This document shows positions 42,564-53,391 of a DNA stretch of 64,000 nucleotides, piece by piece. Source of the DNA: Bremia lactucae (taxonomy: Eukaryota; Oomycota; Peronosporomycetes; Peronosporales; Peronosporaceae); the NCBI RefSeq assembly GCF_004359215.1, contig NC_090619.1, positions 3,079,397-3,143,396 on the forward strand. The letters are read 5' to 3'. The first letter of the stretch is position 1; each line of letters begins with the position of its first letter. A program made the position numbers and the translations under genes. The notes beneath the pieces were generated by a model. That model was not told where the DNA came from and searched no databases. It was given only the letters and a program-made list of their open reading frames with translations.

Positions 42564-44143
42564 ATGAAGAGCGGATTAAAAGAAAAGTGGACCGTGGCGA
42601 TGCTCGACGAGCTGACGGCACTTGAAGAGAATGGAGTATGGACATTAGTGACCCCACCGATTGTGAGTCATATACTGCATACAAAGTGGGTGTTCAAGAC
42701 TAAAACGGACGCCGACGGAGCTATTGAACGGTACAAGGCCATGCTCGTGGCCTGTGGTAACGAGCAGTTGTTTGGCGTAGATTACAGTCTGACTTTCGCA
42801 GCAACAATGGAATTGAGCACCGTAAAGGTGGTCTTGGTACTCGCGAGGCGATGGCGCGTGCCCGCTAGACACGGCGATATTCCTAATGCCTACGTGAAGG
42901 CAGAGAAGGAAAAGCACTTAGAAATGTATCCGGCGATCTCGAAGGGAATGGTAATTCCAAAAAGTGTGCTGACTGCTTTTGATGTAGACAGTTGCACTAA
43001 ACTGGCACTCAGATTGAAAAAATCACTATATGGCTTAAAGCAAGCGGGGAGGCTATGGAGCCAATTGCTTCACGCTAAGCTCGTTGAAATTGGCTTTACG
43101 CGCTGCGTAACGGATATGCGTGTATACTACAAGTGACAAGGAGGCGAGATGACTGTTGTAGGCGTCTACGTCGACGACCTTCTGGTCACTGCGTCTAATG
43201 GCGGCTTAATGGAAGCGTTTTTCGAAAAAATGAGTGTTTTGTCCATCAAGGACCTAGGCGAAGTGATGAAATTCTTGAGATTGCGTGTGACACACGACGA
43301 GTTGAGCAACTACACGCTAGATCAGCAGGCTGCTATCGAGGAGCTTCTGGAACAGTACGGTCTCGAGAGCGCTAATGGCGTGAGAACACCGATTGGGGTA
43401 GAGAGCAACGAAGTAGAGCTTCAGGAAACGCAACTATTGCAGAATACGGGAACTCGTGGAGAACCTACGATACGGCTTTTTCAGTCACTCGTGGGGAGTT
43501 TGCTATGGTTTGCCAGGTGTACGAGGCCCGACATTAGTTTCGCCGTCCACAAAGCGACACGACACACTCATCAGCCATCGATGGCGGACTGGAAGATGGC
43601 GAAGCGAATAGCGAGGTATTTGAAGGCCACTACGGGCCTCAAGCTTGATATGAGTATCAAGGAAACTAAGAAGAGCCAGGTCAGTATTGAAAGTTGGAGT
43701 GATGCGGCATTCGCGGCAGACAAAAGCGATAGGAAGTCTGTCACCGGCGGAGTAATCACGATGGACGGGGCGATTACCCAGTGGATATGCAAGAAACAGA
43801 CTGGAGTCTCGCTTTCTACAATGGAAGCAGAATTTACTTCTGCTTCACACGTCGTTCGAGAGTTACTCGGACTGCGGAGTTTTTGCGGGAGCTGCAATTC
43901 GAGGTGGCGGAGCCTACGCCAATGTTCATGGACAACCAAGCTGCTATAAGGCTGCTGGAGTCAGAGGATAGCATGGCGAGCGCTAAGCATGTTGACATTC
44001 GTGTCAAATTCATCTGCGACTTTGCGAGAAAGGGCATAGTAAAGCCCAAGTACGTGAAATCACACCTGATGATGGCAGACCTTCTTACGAAGGCAATGCC
44101 GGCGCCCAGGATGGCCGAGCTGCGCGAAATTTTCAAGTTATAG
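42564..44143 (+). pseudogene. Copia RT and RNase H, two lesions
   Basis: 42564-43136 is the RVT_2 N-terminal part (KTKTDADGAIERYKAMLVA, ARHGDIPNAYVKA, LYGLKQAGRLW). A single TGA at 43134-43136 interrupts MRVYYK*QGGEMTVVGVYVDDLLV; the frame then continues to 43949 with the YVDD catalytic box, IKDLGEV, RPDISFAV and RNase H (SWSDAAFAADKSDRKSVTGG). Near 43880 a one-base shift moves into another frame ending NQAAIRLLES and KHVDIRVKFI at stop 44143. Otherwise well kept. Confidence 0.85.
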
Positions 44144-44174
44144 GAAGGCTTGGGAGGCGACGACCGAGGAGGAG

Positions 44175-44352
44175 TGTTGGAATCGGAGGTTACACTAGTG
44201 TAGTTTCAATCGCGGTTCGGCCGACCCTCTTAGGATCTTAGGATGGGAAGCGCTGAATTGCACGGGTGGTTATAAGGAAGGATGCACGTAAGTAGTTAGC
44301 TAGATAACTACTCACTTATTAATACACAACGGCGTCCCTCACACAACTAACA
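44175..44352 (+). repeat. Copia 3' LTR
   Basis: 178 bp, TGTTGGAATCGGAGG ... CACACAACTAACA. Confidence 0.85.
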
Positions 44353-44551
44353 GGATGCGTTTGCGATAAAAGCACCGCATTTGTAATCTTAATTTATTAG
44401 TATTCTAAAGCCAAAGAATTAGCCTTTAGTAGCTAGGACTTCATAGCTACTAAGAATCATTCTCCGCACGTCGTGTACTTGACGTAGTCGAGGCGCCCCA
44501 GTGTAGGTTGACTAGTACTGTTATCAGTACTAGCAAAGGGTGCCCGTTACA
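44353..44551 (-). repeat. Family B repeat, copy 4
   Basis: Minus strand begins TGTAACGGGCACCCTTTGC and contains AGTACTGATAACAGTACT and GGGGCGCCTCGAC, very like copy 6 (52237). The Copia element has inserted next to or in it. Confidence 0.6.
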
Positions 44552-44620
44552 CCTGGCTATAACACTTCGTAGTCCGTTCAACGGTCCACGCACGGTGCAT
44601 CCAACATGGACATGTTGTAT

Positions 44621-44869
44621 GATGAAGGAGAGAGCTTTCAAGCCCCTTAACAAGGCTATCACGCAACGCGTGAAAGGTTCACTCATTTGAGTGACCTTGA
44701 ATGGAGAGCGATCGGACGTATGACTTCAGTCGTAGATGGGCTAGCCGTGGGCGCCATGCTGTTCATTCTAGAAAGTGATGAACAACATGCGGACATAGCT
44801 GAGCTCATACAACATGAAATCGACGGGGCCCAAGGAAAAGTAGCCTTGCTTCACCAGCAAGGCTCTTAA
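44621..44869 (+). other. Unrecognised small ORF before the hairpin array
   Basis: The open frame 44687-44869 reads SDLEWRAIGRMTSVVDGLAV then LESDEQHADIAELIQHEIDG, predicted helical. I do not recognise it; it might be the start of a retroelement Gag, given that Gag fragments follow at 45072. Its stop codon falls just after the first hairpin. Confidence 0.3.
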
Positions 44870-45017
44870 CACGCAGGGGTGTTGAGAGAACAGGGTGCTC
44901 AACAGTTAAAACTGTTGAGATAGCAGCATTTACATGCTGCTATCAGGCCGACGCTTCCGCGTCGACCCGAAAGCTTATAGATAGAAATTTATAGGCTTAG
45001 GGCAGTCGAAGGCGACT
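44842..45017 (+). repeat. Array of seven consecutive short hairpins
   Basis: Stems in order: 44842-44864 (9 bp), 44868-44883 (5 bp), 44898-44919 (10 bp, CTCAACAGTT/AACTGTTGAG), 44920-44943 (10 bp, ATAGCAGCAT/ATGCTGCTAT), 44949-44964 (6 bp), 44971-44997 (imperfect), 45004-45017 (5 bp). Each arm pair is adjacent to the next with almost no spacer. Sits between the small ORF and a Gag fragment. Confidence 0.7.
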
Positions 45018-45071
45018 CCCTTTTCAGATGGTTTGTCGATTTAGACGACGCAATTGAAGCTCGTTACATGA

Positions 45072-45386
45072 ATGATGATGCGACAAAGTGAAGTTTGGCA
45101 TGTCCAACTGAACCGGACGTGCCAAATTTTGGGCCTTAGGGCTCAATCCCTGGTCAGCCTCTTGGGCAGTCCCCCTGAGCAACATATTGCTCAGTTGGAG
45201 CAGCTTGAGGCATTTGTGCTCAGACAGCGAAGGGTCCTGTCCGAGGCACAAAGCCATGCTGCGGTGGAGTCCGTCACCCAGACTCAAGATGAGCTGAGGC
45301 GTGAGCAGGCTTGGAGCGAGGCACTTGATGTAAATCACCAAATGAAGTTAGTGGCTCCTGCTGCCTCCTCGAATATTGGCGATTGA
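45072..45386 (+). pseudogene. Gypsy family A Gag N-terminal fragment
   Basis: LGSPPEQHIAQLEQLEAFVL then VESVTQTQDELRREQAWSEA closely parallels the Gag start of A1 (10440-10560) and A2 (25400-25270). Truncated after about 100 codons. Confidence 0.7.
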
Positions 45387-45619
45387 GACCTTGGTTCTGC
45401 TTTGCACCATTATCTAGAGGGCAAGCTCGTCGCTCTCCCCTATCAATGCACGTGGGCGACTCCGTTCCCATGCCGATGGTTCGTCCGCTCACGCCGGGCA
45501 GGTGTTTTAGTCTCATGTGCTCTTCTTGTCAGAAGGCTAACGCGGTTCGAGGTCCTCTACAATCTCGATTGTTGCGCAACCTAGCTACCATACAAATGTG
45601 AACGAAAACGAAAACGAAA
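45387..45619. other. Unassigned, between Gag and LINE fragments
   Basis: Open on the plus strand in two frames but without recognised motifs; includes a small CGAAAA tandem near 45601-45620. Confidence 0.3.
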
Positions 45620-46190
45620 AGAGCTACGCTACAATTAGACTTTTGCAAGGCATACGACATAGTCTCGCGCGATTTCCTATTTGAAGTAGTCCGGTATTTT
45701 GGGTTGGAAGTTTATTCATTACCAAGACACGGAATCTCCACCTTTACACTACAACAGAATTTTTGTCACCGGGATTGTAACCGACCCAATTCTAGTGCTT
45801 ACGGGCATCTACCAGGGTTGCCCCTTAGCTTCGCTAATATTTTTTACTTGTATATCGGAAATTCTCGTGATCGCGCTATTGCAAAGCAAACAAAAAATAA
45901 AGCTTGAGGCATCCCACCTGCCCGGGCCAGGAGCGAATTTATTAACTTGTGTGGATGATTCGACAGTTTTTTGTAGCGGGCGGGGCAGCTACCGCTGCAT
46001 CGTCCGCCGTTTTCGAGAACTCTCCGAGCTCACAGTTCAACCTGCCTAAATTGTTCCTATCTCCCTAAACAGCTATCACTGGCGTAAATTATGAAGAAAT
46101 TCCAATTATCCAACAAGGGCAGACGACTCGATATTTGAAGTTAGCATCTTATCAAGTCTCATACCTTCCTTCTGAAAATAGCTTCGAGCG
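45620..46190 (+). pseudogene. LINE-type reverse transcriptase fragment
   Basis: LQLDFCKAYDIVSRDFLFEV (45630-45690), a frame shift, then VLTGIYQGCPLASLIF (about 45795-45840; the RQGCPL motif of non-LTR RT) and LLTCVDDSTVFC (about 45940-45975; usually FADDT). The stretch near 46080-46170 resembles the YxGIPVL/TTRYLG segment that follows. Endonuclease and 3' end are absent. Confidence 0.65.
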
Positions 46191-46900
46191 GTCGCAGGGG
46201 TAAGGATAATGATATCTCTCTTTGCAGTAATATTGTTATAAGAAACATGGCGAATCGGGGGCCGGCATAGCAAAAGCCCCACTAGGCGACAGGTGTCGTC
46301 TTTTGAAGTTTCTGAGTGGCTGAGGAATTTTCAGAAATCTTGTAAATCATAACAGAAATTGCCAGTCTATTTTTCTCTCTCTGCTTGATCGCAGCAGATC
46401 GGTTTATGATAAAGTCTTTGGTTAGATAACACCGTGTCGTTGAGTTGTGCAATGCTACCGATGTCAGTTGTAACGGCGGGTTCATTATCCGTCAGACAAA
46501 GCTGTTGTGCAACAGCAAGAAAGATTAATAGATTTTTCTTGAAATGTACAATGTTGCTCCGTTAAGAATTTCAGCTTTAAGGTTACGATAATTATTTCAC
46601 TTAATGGCGTTTCTGATTGGTAAAAGATAGTGCGAGACGGCCAAGCACCGGCCTCGCGCTTCTTAATATTAGAGTATCGATAAAATCGTTTTCATTTGCC
46701 TGTCTGTAACTTTGCGATGGGAGATAAGCTCATACGTTTTTGGTCCTTTTTGTTTACCTTCTCAACATCATCGGGAAGTGAGTGAGCTAATGGCCTATGG
46801 ACTCGGTACGAAACCCTGGCCAGGATACTAAATTGCACAAAGGCGCAACATGTGCTCCAACAGAATTGTTTGACATGTTCGTGCTCGAAAAGTTTAACGA
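46191..46900. other. No recognisable gene
   Basis: Minus frames at 46485-46282 and 46946-46692 have no recognised motif. Confidence 0.45.
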
Positions 46901-47324
46901 AGTGTCCCGTTACATTAATAATTCCTATAAGAGGAATAGAAAACATTATTCTTATAAGAATAAATAATAAAGGATTATAAATTTATATCCTTTTGTAATT
47001 TTACTTGATATTTCCAGTAGTACCGTATTGAAGCAGCAGGACAACAGGTCTGTTGATTGGTTGGCTCAAGTTTTAATCAACCCCGCCAATCGCTGCTAAT
47101 TGTATACGAATGACGGTGCGCAAGGGGTCGCAATACATGGTTTTATTTTGATATATTCAAGGCAGTAGATAAAAGATCGTCTTGCAGGAACTTGAATATA
47201 TTAACACAATTTTACATTTTCTCGATACTAAGCCTTTTGAATCGACCTTTAGCTAGACTCCTTAGCAGCTGAAAACCTTCATCTGCACGTCGTATATTGA
47301 AAGTATTTGGAGGCACCTCACCTT
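46901..47324 (-). repeat. Family B repeat, copy 5 (partial)
   Basis: Minus strand shows GAGGTGCCTCC...ATACGACGTGCAGATGAAGG in the family B order, then a GCGATTGGCGGGG block near 47080. Truncated at about 47324 by the A4 LTR. Confidence 0.5.
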
Positions 47325-47812
47325 CCGTAGGCGGACGCTTCTAAAGCGGCCTCGCGCTACAAGCACACACCCTCAAGACAGCAAGGAAGTGGTTTGACCG
47401 TCTTCTATCACGTGCGGTGAGGTATTTGGTGGGCGCCCAAGGCTCACCAAACGAGCTGATACCTTAATAGAAGGGGTCTTCACGCGCGCACTTGTTATCT
47501 ATAAAGTACTTCTAAGACTGATTTATATTTAATAGAATTATATATAAACTTTTTTACCCAATCAACAGATGCCATTTCTAAAGATGGGCACCTCTACATG
47601 GCGAGCGTATTATTCTGAATACCTCAGCTCGCGGATGACGCTAGACGTCATCACTTCCAATGTGAATGCACCTATGTGCATCACATACACAAGTGTGGGT
47701 CAGTACCTGAACCTCACCGAGTGGCAGGTCAAATTACTTATAAGAAGTAATTAACCTACCCTTTAACTGTACTTAACGGGTGTGTGTAACATAAGGCAGC
47801 TAGCCCGTTACC
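47325..47812 (-). repeat. A4 3' LTR
   Basis: GTAGGCGGACGCT ... CTAGCCCGTTAC, family A type with the GTGAATGCACCTATGTGCATC block. The minus-strand purine run GAGGGGGTGGGG (47811-47822) abuts it. Confidence 0.75.
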
Positions 47813-47961
47813 CCACCCCCTCGTTAAGAGCGATTTTACATTTTGTGTCGGTAGGAACGAGGGACACCGAGCCACATACGACGCGCCGCTTTAATCCTCT
47901 CTACCACTCTTTTAGCGAACAGTGTGTGTACCTACTAGGATAACATCATATGATGCTTAAC

Positions 47962-49325
47962 ATGCCACCTACTAGCTGGAATGGATGATCCATCCAATTT
48001 GCACAGTGAGGATTTAGATCCGCCGCTCATTGTTGACTGCAATGAGTCGACACCGCTGCCATCGCCTCAAAGTAGTCATGGGTTCAGCGAGCTAATGAGG
48101 AAGAGTGATGGCGCTATAATGCTCATCCAAAATTCACCCATTGCTCCATTACGGAGACGTCTAACATTGCGAAGGCGAACATGCCTAATGTCAGCAAGCC
48201 AATTGCCTCGTCGTCTGCGCTAGCTAGCGCAGCGACGATTTATGAGAACACTGCCCGTAAAGATGCAGGTGCTTCTCAGTTGGGTAGAACCACAACATCG
48301 GTCTCTCATACCATTATCCACAACGGGGAGTCCGACGCCGAAGAGCCCGAGCTTAAAAAATCAGTGACGTGTCCGGTCGGTGTCACAATTTAGCCGTATT
48401 GAACGCGGCTACATGACTGGTGGCATATGCCGATGCCACCTCCATCCGAATAGCATCGCTCGGATGGAACTAGTGAGTCGCTCCTAGAGCGCGCTACTTT
48501 AGACGCGCCTAACAATTATGGCGTCTTATTCATGGAAAGATCAGGGAAATCACTTGGACGAGTTTCCCCGATCCCGGTCGTTACGCGTTCGAATAAAACA
48601 ACCGACCAACACGAAGCAGAATTCCTGCGTCGTTTTCAGTCACATAGCGATGTGGCGAAACAACGGTCGCAGCGAATACACTGCACGTAAGAGAAATCTC
48701 GGGCGGTACTGAACCCCCTGCTTCTCCTCATCACGCTACTGCTAGTCAATTTGGAACTAGCGAAGCGGCTCCAATTGCCACTCCTTCGCGTAGGCAGACA
48801 CCGATCCCGGCACGTCGACGCGTAGGGCGTTCACCGGTTCGCAAGAGTCGAAACTCTTCGGCATCCACGAGGATCTGAAGCTTATGCTTCACGGAGCGGT
48901 GGACAAGCAACCATCCAACAAGGAATCGTTGGTTCTCAGCAGCATCCACTAATGAAGGTGGCACCCGATAGGAGTGGCGACTCCGCCCACCTACTCGCGG
49001 CTACCTATCCTGCTTCCGTTCAGTCGCAGGCGGTGAGCGCTGCTGAACGGCGAATCGGGTATCTCTAAAGCTAAATTTCGCGACTGACTTCGGATCTCTG
49101 CGATGTTTGCTCGAAGGATGGCCAGGGTTGAAACTTCGGCTGGACATTTTGAAGAAGCTGATGCTGCTAGATTCGCGTCGCGCGCGCGATGTTCCTCGCT
49201 CTCCGAGTCCATATATCATGATGAGAGGAATTTGTCGGCGAGAAGTCTTTAACGTTCCTCGCTATCCCTTCCTGATCGACGCTCGACCCACAGTCGTCGT
49301 CACCATCGGTCACCATCGGTCTCCT
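47962..49325 (+). pseudogene. Antisense ORF of Gypsy family A, A4 copy
   Basis: ATG at 47962 (MPPTSW) just inside the 3' LTR, followed after a deletion by DDPSNLHSEDLDPPLIVD, STPLPSPQSS, a second frame with NVSKPIASSSALASAATIYE and HNGESDAEEPELKK, then pieces matching FPDPGR, ERRIG, KLRLDILKKLML and DVPRSPSPY. Same order as in A1 and A2. Broken by shifts. It overlaps the minus-strand chromodomain near 48746-48964. Function unknown. Confidence 0.5.
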
Positions 49326-49500
49326 TAGAACGATGGGGATGTGTGATCTCGTCTGGATCAACTTACCGTTTCAGACGATCCTTGTGAAAGACGAGGTGCG
49401 TCTTCATATACGGCGGGAGGGTGAGCCTATAATTTAGGTCTCCAACCTCCTCGGCACCGTAAACGGCCCGATGAAATGCGGCAGAAATTTCGTAGCAACT
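48746..49500 (-). pseudogene. A4 integrase C-terminus and chromodomain
   Basis: GPFTV-type tail (49490-49400), linker with ANIAEIRSQSRNLALEIPDS (49212-49000), chromodomain start NQRFLVGWLLVHRSVKHK (48950-48890). Frame breaks throughout. Confidence 0.65.
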
Positions 49501-49539
49501 CCAAGTAGTACAAAAACTACATATTTATGTAGAGTAGCA

Positions 49540-50429
49540 GTACTTAATAGTACCCCGCCCTTAGAGCATTCATTGTTTTTGCGCTCTTGTCAGTCCGCGT
49601 ATTGTTTTAAGTTGTCCTATGCGCTTGTCATCGCGTCACGGAATTTTCGAATGATGGCTAATCGCTTATCCACAAAGCGTCGAGCCTCGCTCACGCTTTT
49701 AGCATCAAACTCGGCTATGTCACCGCCGAGAGGTCGGTCATAGGACGCAGTTGCTAATAACGAAACGTCGGTATTGTTTAAAAGCACAGGCATTTCTTGC
49801 CGTGAGTCCACAATAACATTATGACCACTGCTGAACTGGCAGGGTCACGAAGGCAAGTTTTCTGAACTGTGTCTCTTTTTTCAATCGCACCGAGCGTTGT
49901 GAGGCCCCCCCCCGCTAAGATTCGAGCTAGTTCCATGCGAGACTGGCATCCGAGGATAGCGCAGTACGTTTATATAAAACGGTGTCTCGCCCGTGCTGGC
50001 GTGGACACTGTATCAATAGCGAAGGTAATCGTTTGCTTCATTCCTCAGGAGTCGCTACCGTGCGCAATACATTCGTCACGACCCGATTGGCACGTTCTGT
50101 TCGGTCATCGGTCTGGAATGATCGGCTGTCGACATGTGGAGCTTGGTACCCACCATCTAAAACATATAGCGCCAGAAACTTGACGCAAAACGTGGATCCC
50201 GATCCGATACTATGGACTCGGGCATCCCGTGTAGTCGGTATACATGATCCTGGAACAAGAGAGCTGCCTCCTTGCCTGAGGTCGTGGAGCTACATAGTGC
50301 TAAGTGCACTATTCTTCTGAGTCTGTTCACAAAGATAACGAGCCCCGTCCAACCCATGTGATCAGGCGGCATGCCAAACATGACGTCCAGACTGACCGAC
50401 TTCCAACAATCCGTTGCAATCGGCAACAA
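49540..50429 (-). pseudogene. A4 integrase core
   Basis: SVSLDVMFGMPPDHMGWTGL (first catalytic Asp) and VYRLHGMPESIVSDRDPRFA (second Asp) are both kept in the frame 50429-50157; downstream pieces are frame-shifted. The palindromic AGTACTTAATAGTACC at 49546-49561 marks the 3' end of the core, and the same string is at the inversion junction of A1 (13003-13024). Confidence 0.7.
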
Positions 50430-50584
50430 CTTCGAAGCGCAAAGCGCACTGCTGGACGATGCCGGCTTAATGCGCTGATACTGTTAACACGAGCGAATAT
50501 AGCTGGCCTCTGACACTCGTGAGAATGTCTTTTTTCGGCCCAAACGTCTACTCGATGGTGCATCATAGAGCTCGTAAAGTAATT

Positions 50585-51860
50585 TCAGCTTGATATCTGG
50601 GCATAGATTCTCATGGGATCACAAGGTGAGAGTTGATGCCATAACAGGCCATCGCTGTAGCTAAACCGATTTAGCTTAGCCTTCAGGTGCGACGGAAGGG
50701 TAACCTTTCGTCCATCGAAGTGATCCAACAGCAGGTGACAATGCTCGTCCTGACTGAAGTCTCCTTTATTTCGGAGGCCAACGAGCTGGCAGACCTTCAT
50801 GGCTGCCAACGTAGACGACTCTATTTGTGCCTTAGCACGAGACAAATTTTCCTTTCGAAGTCTGGTCTGCGCAATAACGCGTCAGCCAAGACGTTCGACT
50901 GAGCTGGCTTGTAAATAACCTTAAATTTAATTGCAAATAAGAATGTAAGCCATCTTGCCTTTCTAGTCGAGAGGCGCGAAGAGTTTATTGCGGTCCGCAG
51001 TGATGTGTGATCCGTGTAAACCCCAAATGATTCGGTGCCCAACAGGTGCACTCGAAACTTAACAAGAGCATACTTCATTAAATGTAGATTCTTGACACAC
51101 ACAGGATAATCCAGTTCCGAAGCTTTCAAAAGCCGCGACTAATAAGAGATGACACGGTCAGCGCCGTCGTCATCCTTCTGCGTGAGCGCGCTGTCGATTG
51201 CAAACTTGCTTCCATCGCAGACGACGCTTAAGGGCGAGCTTATTCGTGTCTGACAATGCCATTACTGGTGCCTCTACAAGAGATTGCTTCACTGATGTGA
51301 ACGCATCTACTTATTCCATTGATCAAACCCATTCTACATCATTTTCAAGGAGGTTAGACTATAACTTAGTACGCTCTGCATAATTCTTGCTGCACTCATG
51401 TAAGTAAGTAGCGAGCCTTAGGAATTGGCGTAATCCTTTACGTGTCGTGGGATTGATCATTCCTTTACAAACGGCTCGATGGCTTGCATTTTTTGCCGAA
51501 CCGATCTGGCTCTTGCTCATCACACATTCACTCATCAGTCCGTGTGAATAATCCGGTGTTGATCTAATCAAAATCGAAGAAGACAAAGTCGGTAATAACA
51601 AAAAGAGACTATTGCGAAGATAATAATACCAACGCTGAACTATTCATCAACGACAATTTTTCCTTGTCTGGGTAAGTTCGTACACCATGTGTACCTACGA
51701 TGAAGCCCATCACAGGTATCTCGGGGACCCCTATGACGCACTTTTGCAATTCGACGTACAATCGGGCGTCACCCAGAATCTTCGACACAGCGTTCAAATA
51801 TCGATTGTGCGACTCAATGTCGCTCAGCCCGTCCTTGGGTTTACTATTGTCAAAGTAATG
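50585..51860 (-). pseudogene. A4 RT and RNase H
   Basis: RNase H: FGVYTDHTSLRTAINSSRLS, ARWLTFLFAIKFKVIYKP and LADALLRRPDFE (51050-50850). RT: LRQFLRLATYLHECSKNYAE (51430-51365) and a truncated catalytic box HYFDN near 51855. Stops and shifts throughout. Confidence 0.65.
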
Positions 51861-52064
51861 GACACATCACGGTGTTTCACAGAATTAAAAAAATGGACTG
51901 TCTTTCGAGGCATCCCAGCCTTGAGCAGAGAATCTTTATTTTTGACTGTGTCTAAGACACCCTAGTCAATTGTGGACGATGAGCAATAGTCCACCAAGCT
52001 CTATTCTAGAACTGGTTGCGACTACCTCGTTGATATTTTTTCCTTAAGTTCGGACAGGAGCAGA
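51861..52064 (-). pseudogene. A4 protease-RT linker fragment
   Basis: Matches 23270-23430 of A2 in the same sense (TGGACTGTCTTTCGAGGCATCCC on the plus strand). Degenerate. Confidence 0.5.
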
Positions 52065-52236
52065 CCCACGATCAAAGGCACGTCATAACGAGTGACCTTT
52101 AAATCAGTTCCGGCTAAAGAGGATGGGCCTTCGAACGAGGTGTTCGAGGCCGTCGAAGACAAAATGGCGAAAGCAACCTCAGTTGAGGTGCTCCAGTACG
52201 TCTTGGGATCTGCCGAGGAGACAGTAAATCTCCCGG
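52065..52236 (+). pseudogene. Family A Pol linker, plus sense
   Basis: MTFKSVPAKEDGPSNEVFEA and TSVEVLQYVLGSAEETVNLP correspond to 12290-12440 of A1 and 23640-23480 of A2, but this piece is inverted relative to the rest of A4. A rearrangement joint. Confidence 0.6.
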
Positions 52237-52670
52237 AGGTGTCGTCACCCTATGCTAGTACTGATAATAGTACTAGTCAACCTACACTCATTACAGTGAG
52301 GATGGGGCGCCTCGACTACTTCACGTACACGACGTGCAGAGTAAGGTTATAAGTAGCTAAGAAGTCTTAGCTACTTCACGAAAATTCTAAGGCTTAAGAC
52401 ACGAAAAAAGGAAAACTGTATTAATATATAAATTTCCTACGTAACGATCTTCTATCTTCCACAGGCTTTATTAAATTTATAACAAACTATGTATGGCGCC
52501 TACTTGCGCACCGCACAATCGTGTCTTATGACGATTGGCAAGGTTGATTTAAACTTAAACCTACAAATAAGTAGAAGTGATGGCTTATTTGCGTCAATAT
52601 TACCAAATAGGGTAATATGTAGCTATTCAGTAAATATTAATAAAGGTGATAATTTTTGACTTCTTTATTT
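52237..52670 (+). repeat. Family B repeat, copy 6
   Basis: AGTACTGATAATAGTACT, CTCGACTACTTCACGTACACGACGTGCAGAG, then AT-rich sequence and a GCACCGCACAATCG...GATTGGCAAGG block. The LTR start (TGTAACGGG) is missing: it is joined directly to A4 sequence. Confidence 0.55.
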
Positions 52671-52773
52671 ATTTCTTCTTATAGGACTTAATATTTGTTA
52701 TTCCTTTTACAGTAAACAATATTTATGTAATATCAATATTACCAAATTTGATAATATTGGAAACAATCGTAAA

Positions 52774-53350
52774 GGGATCCGTTAACCACCCCCCAGTTTT
52801 CGCTAACCATCCCTCCAATGCAGAACCCCTAAGTTAAGTCGCGAGCTATGATTGGCTGCATTAAATAGACGAATTTTGACTGGCTGCACGTATACATAAG
52901 ACAGAACGCTAAAGGCTTGCATATGGAAGCTGATTCTAACGACGATTACAACAGAGGAAACATTGTTTTAAAGCGATTATGGAAAAAATCGTTTTGGAGC
53001 AGTTACACAATACTATGGACTTGGACAGTAAAAAAAATCAGTAGCAGAAGGAAACTAGTGTTCCTAATCATCTGCAGTATCCTGAGCATCAAGGTTGATC
53101 GGCTGTGGAAGATCTGGATCGGCCATTGAAGCTAGATCTGCTGTGGAAGCTGGATCGGCATTGACATTGGTAGAAACAGGTTCAGTGCACCCTCTTCTGT
53201 TATGTCCCGTTTGACCACAATTTCCACAACGTCTTCGTGGTCGAAGGATGGCCGCAACTACCTCAAATTGCGACGAATTGCGCTGTGTTGATCCTGAAGG
53301 GCATCCTCGACTGCGTACATTCTCAGGATTGAGAATATTCCCATTCAGGA
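52774..53350 (-). pseudogene. MULE 3' end and transposase C-terminus
   Basis: GGGATCCGTTAACCACC at 52774 equals the MULE end at 18641. On the minus strand the frame 53360-53064 reads RSRGCPSGSTQRNS ... RPRRRCGNCGQTGHNRRGC, a full CCHC zinc knuckle typical of MULE transposase tails, then a Pro/Asp-rich end. Everything upstream is cut off at the palindrome (53352-53391). Confidence 0.75.
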
Positions 53351-53351
53351 C

Positions 53352-53391
53352 AATTGCCACGTAGGATGCGTTCGCATCCTACGTGGCAATT
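53352..53391. repeat. Perfect 40-bp palindrome at an element junction
   Basis: 19-base arms AATTGCCACGTAGGATGCG and its exact reverse complement, spacer TT (53371-53372). Left of it is MULE sequence, right of it Gypsy integrase, both on the minus strand. Confidence 0.95.

Larger units (their letters stand above)
39410..44352 (+). mobile_element. Ty1/Copia element with both LTRs, defective
   Basis: 4,943 bp. LTRs at 39410-39667 and 44175-44352 both start TGTTGGAATCGGAGG and end in ...AACA. Flanks GTATG (39405-39409) and GGATG (44353-44357) match at 4/5. Internal order Gag, protease, integrase, RT, RNase H is of Copia type. AACTATAGCCCA after the 5' LTR is a worn half-tRNA-iMet primer site. 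Disabled by frame breaks in gag, an unrelated insertion in integrase, one stop in RT and a frameshift in RNase H. It lies about 200 bp upstream of the BRWD/PHIP-like start codon. Confidence 0.9.
47325..52235 (-). mobile_element. Gypsy family A element A4, 5'-truncated
   Basis: Minus sense: linker and RT (52064-51130), RNase H (51129-50585), integrase (50429-49540), integrase tail and chromodomain (49500-48746), antisense frame (plus, 47962-49325), purine tract (47811-47822), 3' LTR (47325-47812). Gag and 5' LTR are missing; the 5' end stops at a family B repeat after a short inverted piece (52065-52235). Heavily mutated. Confidence 0.75.

Noticed and set aside
44450..44686. Minus frame across the family B repeat
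   Set aside because: Crosses the repeat boundary and has no motif.
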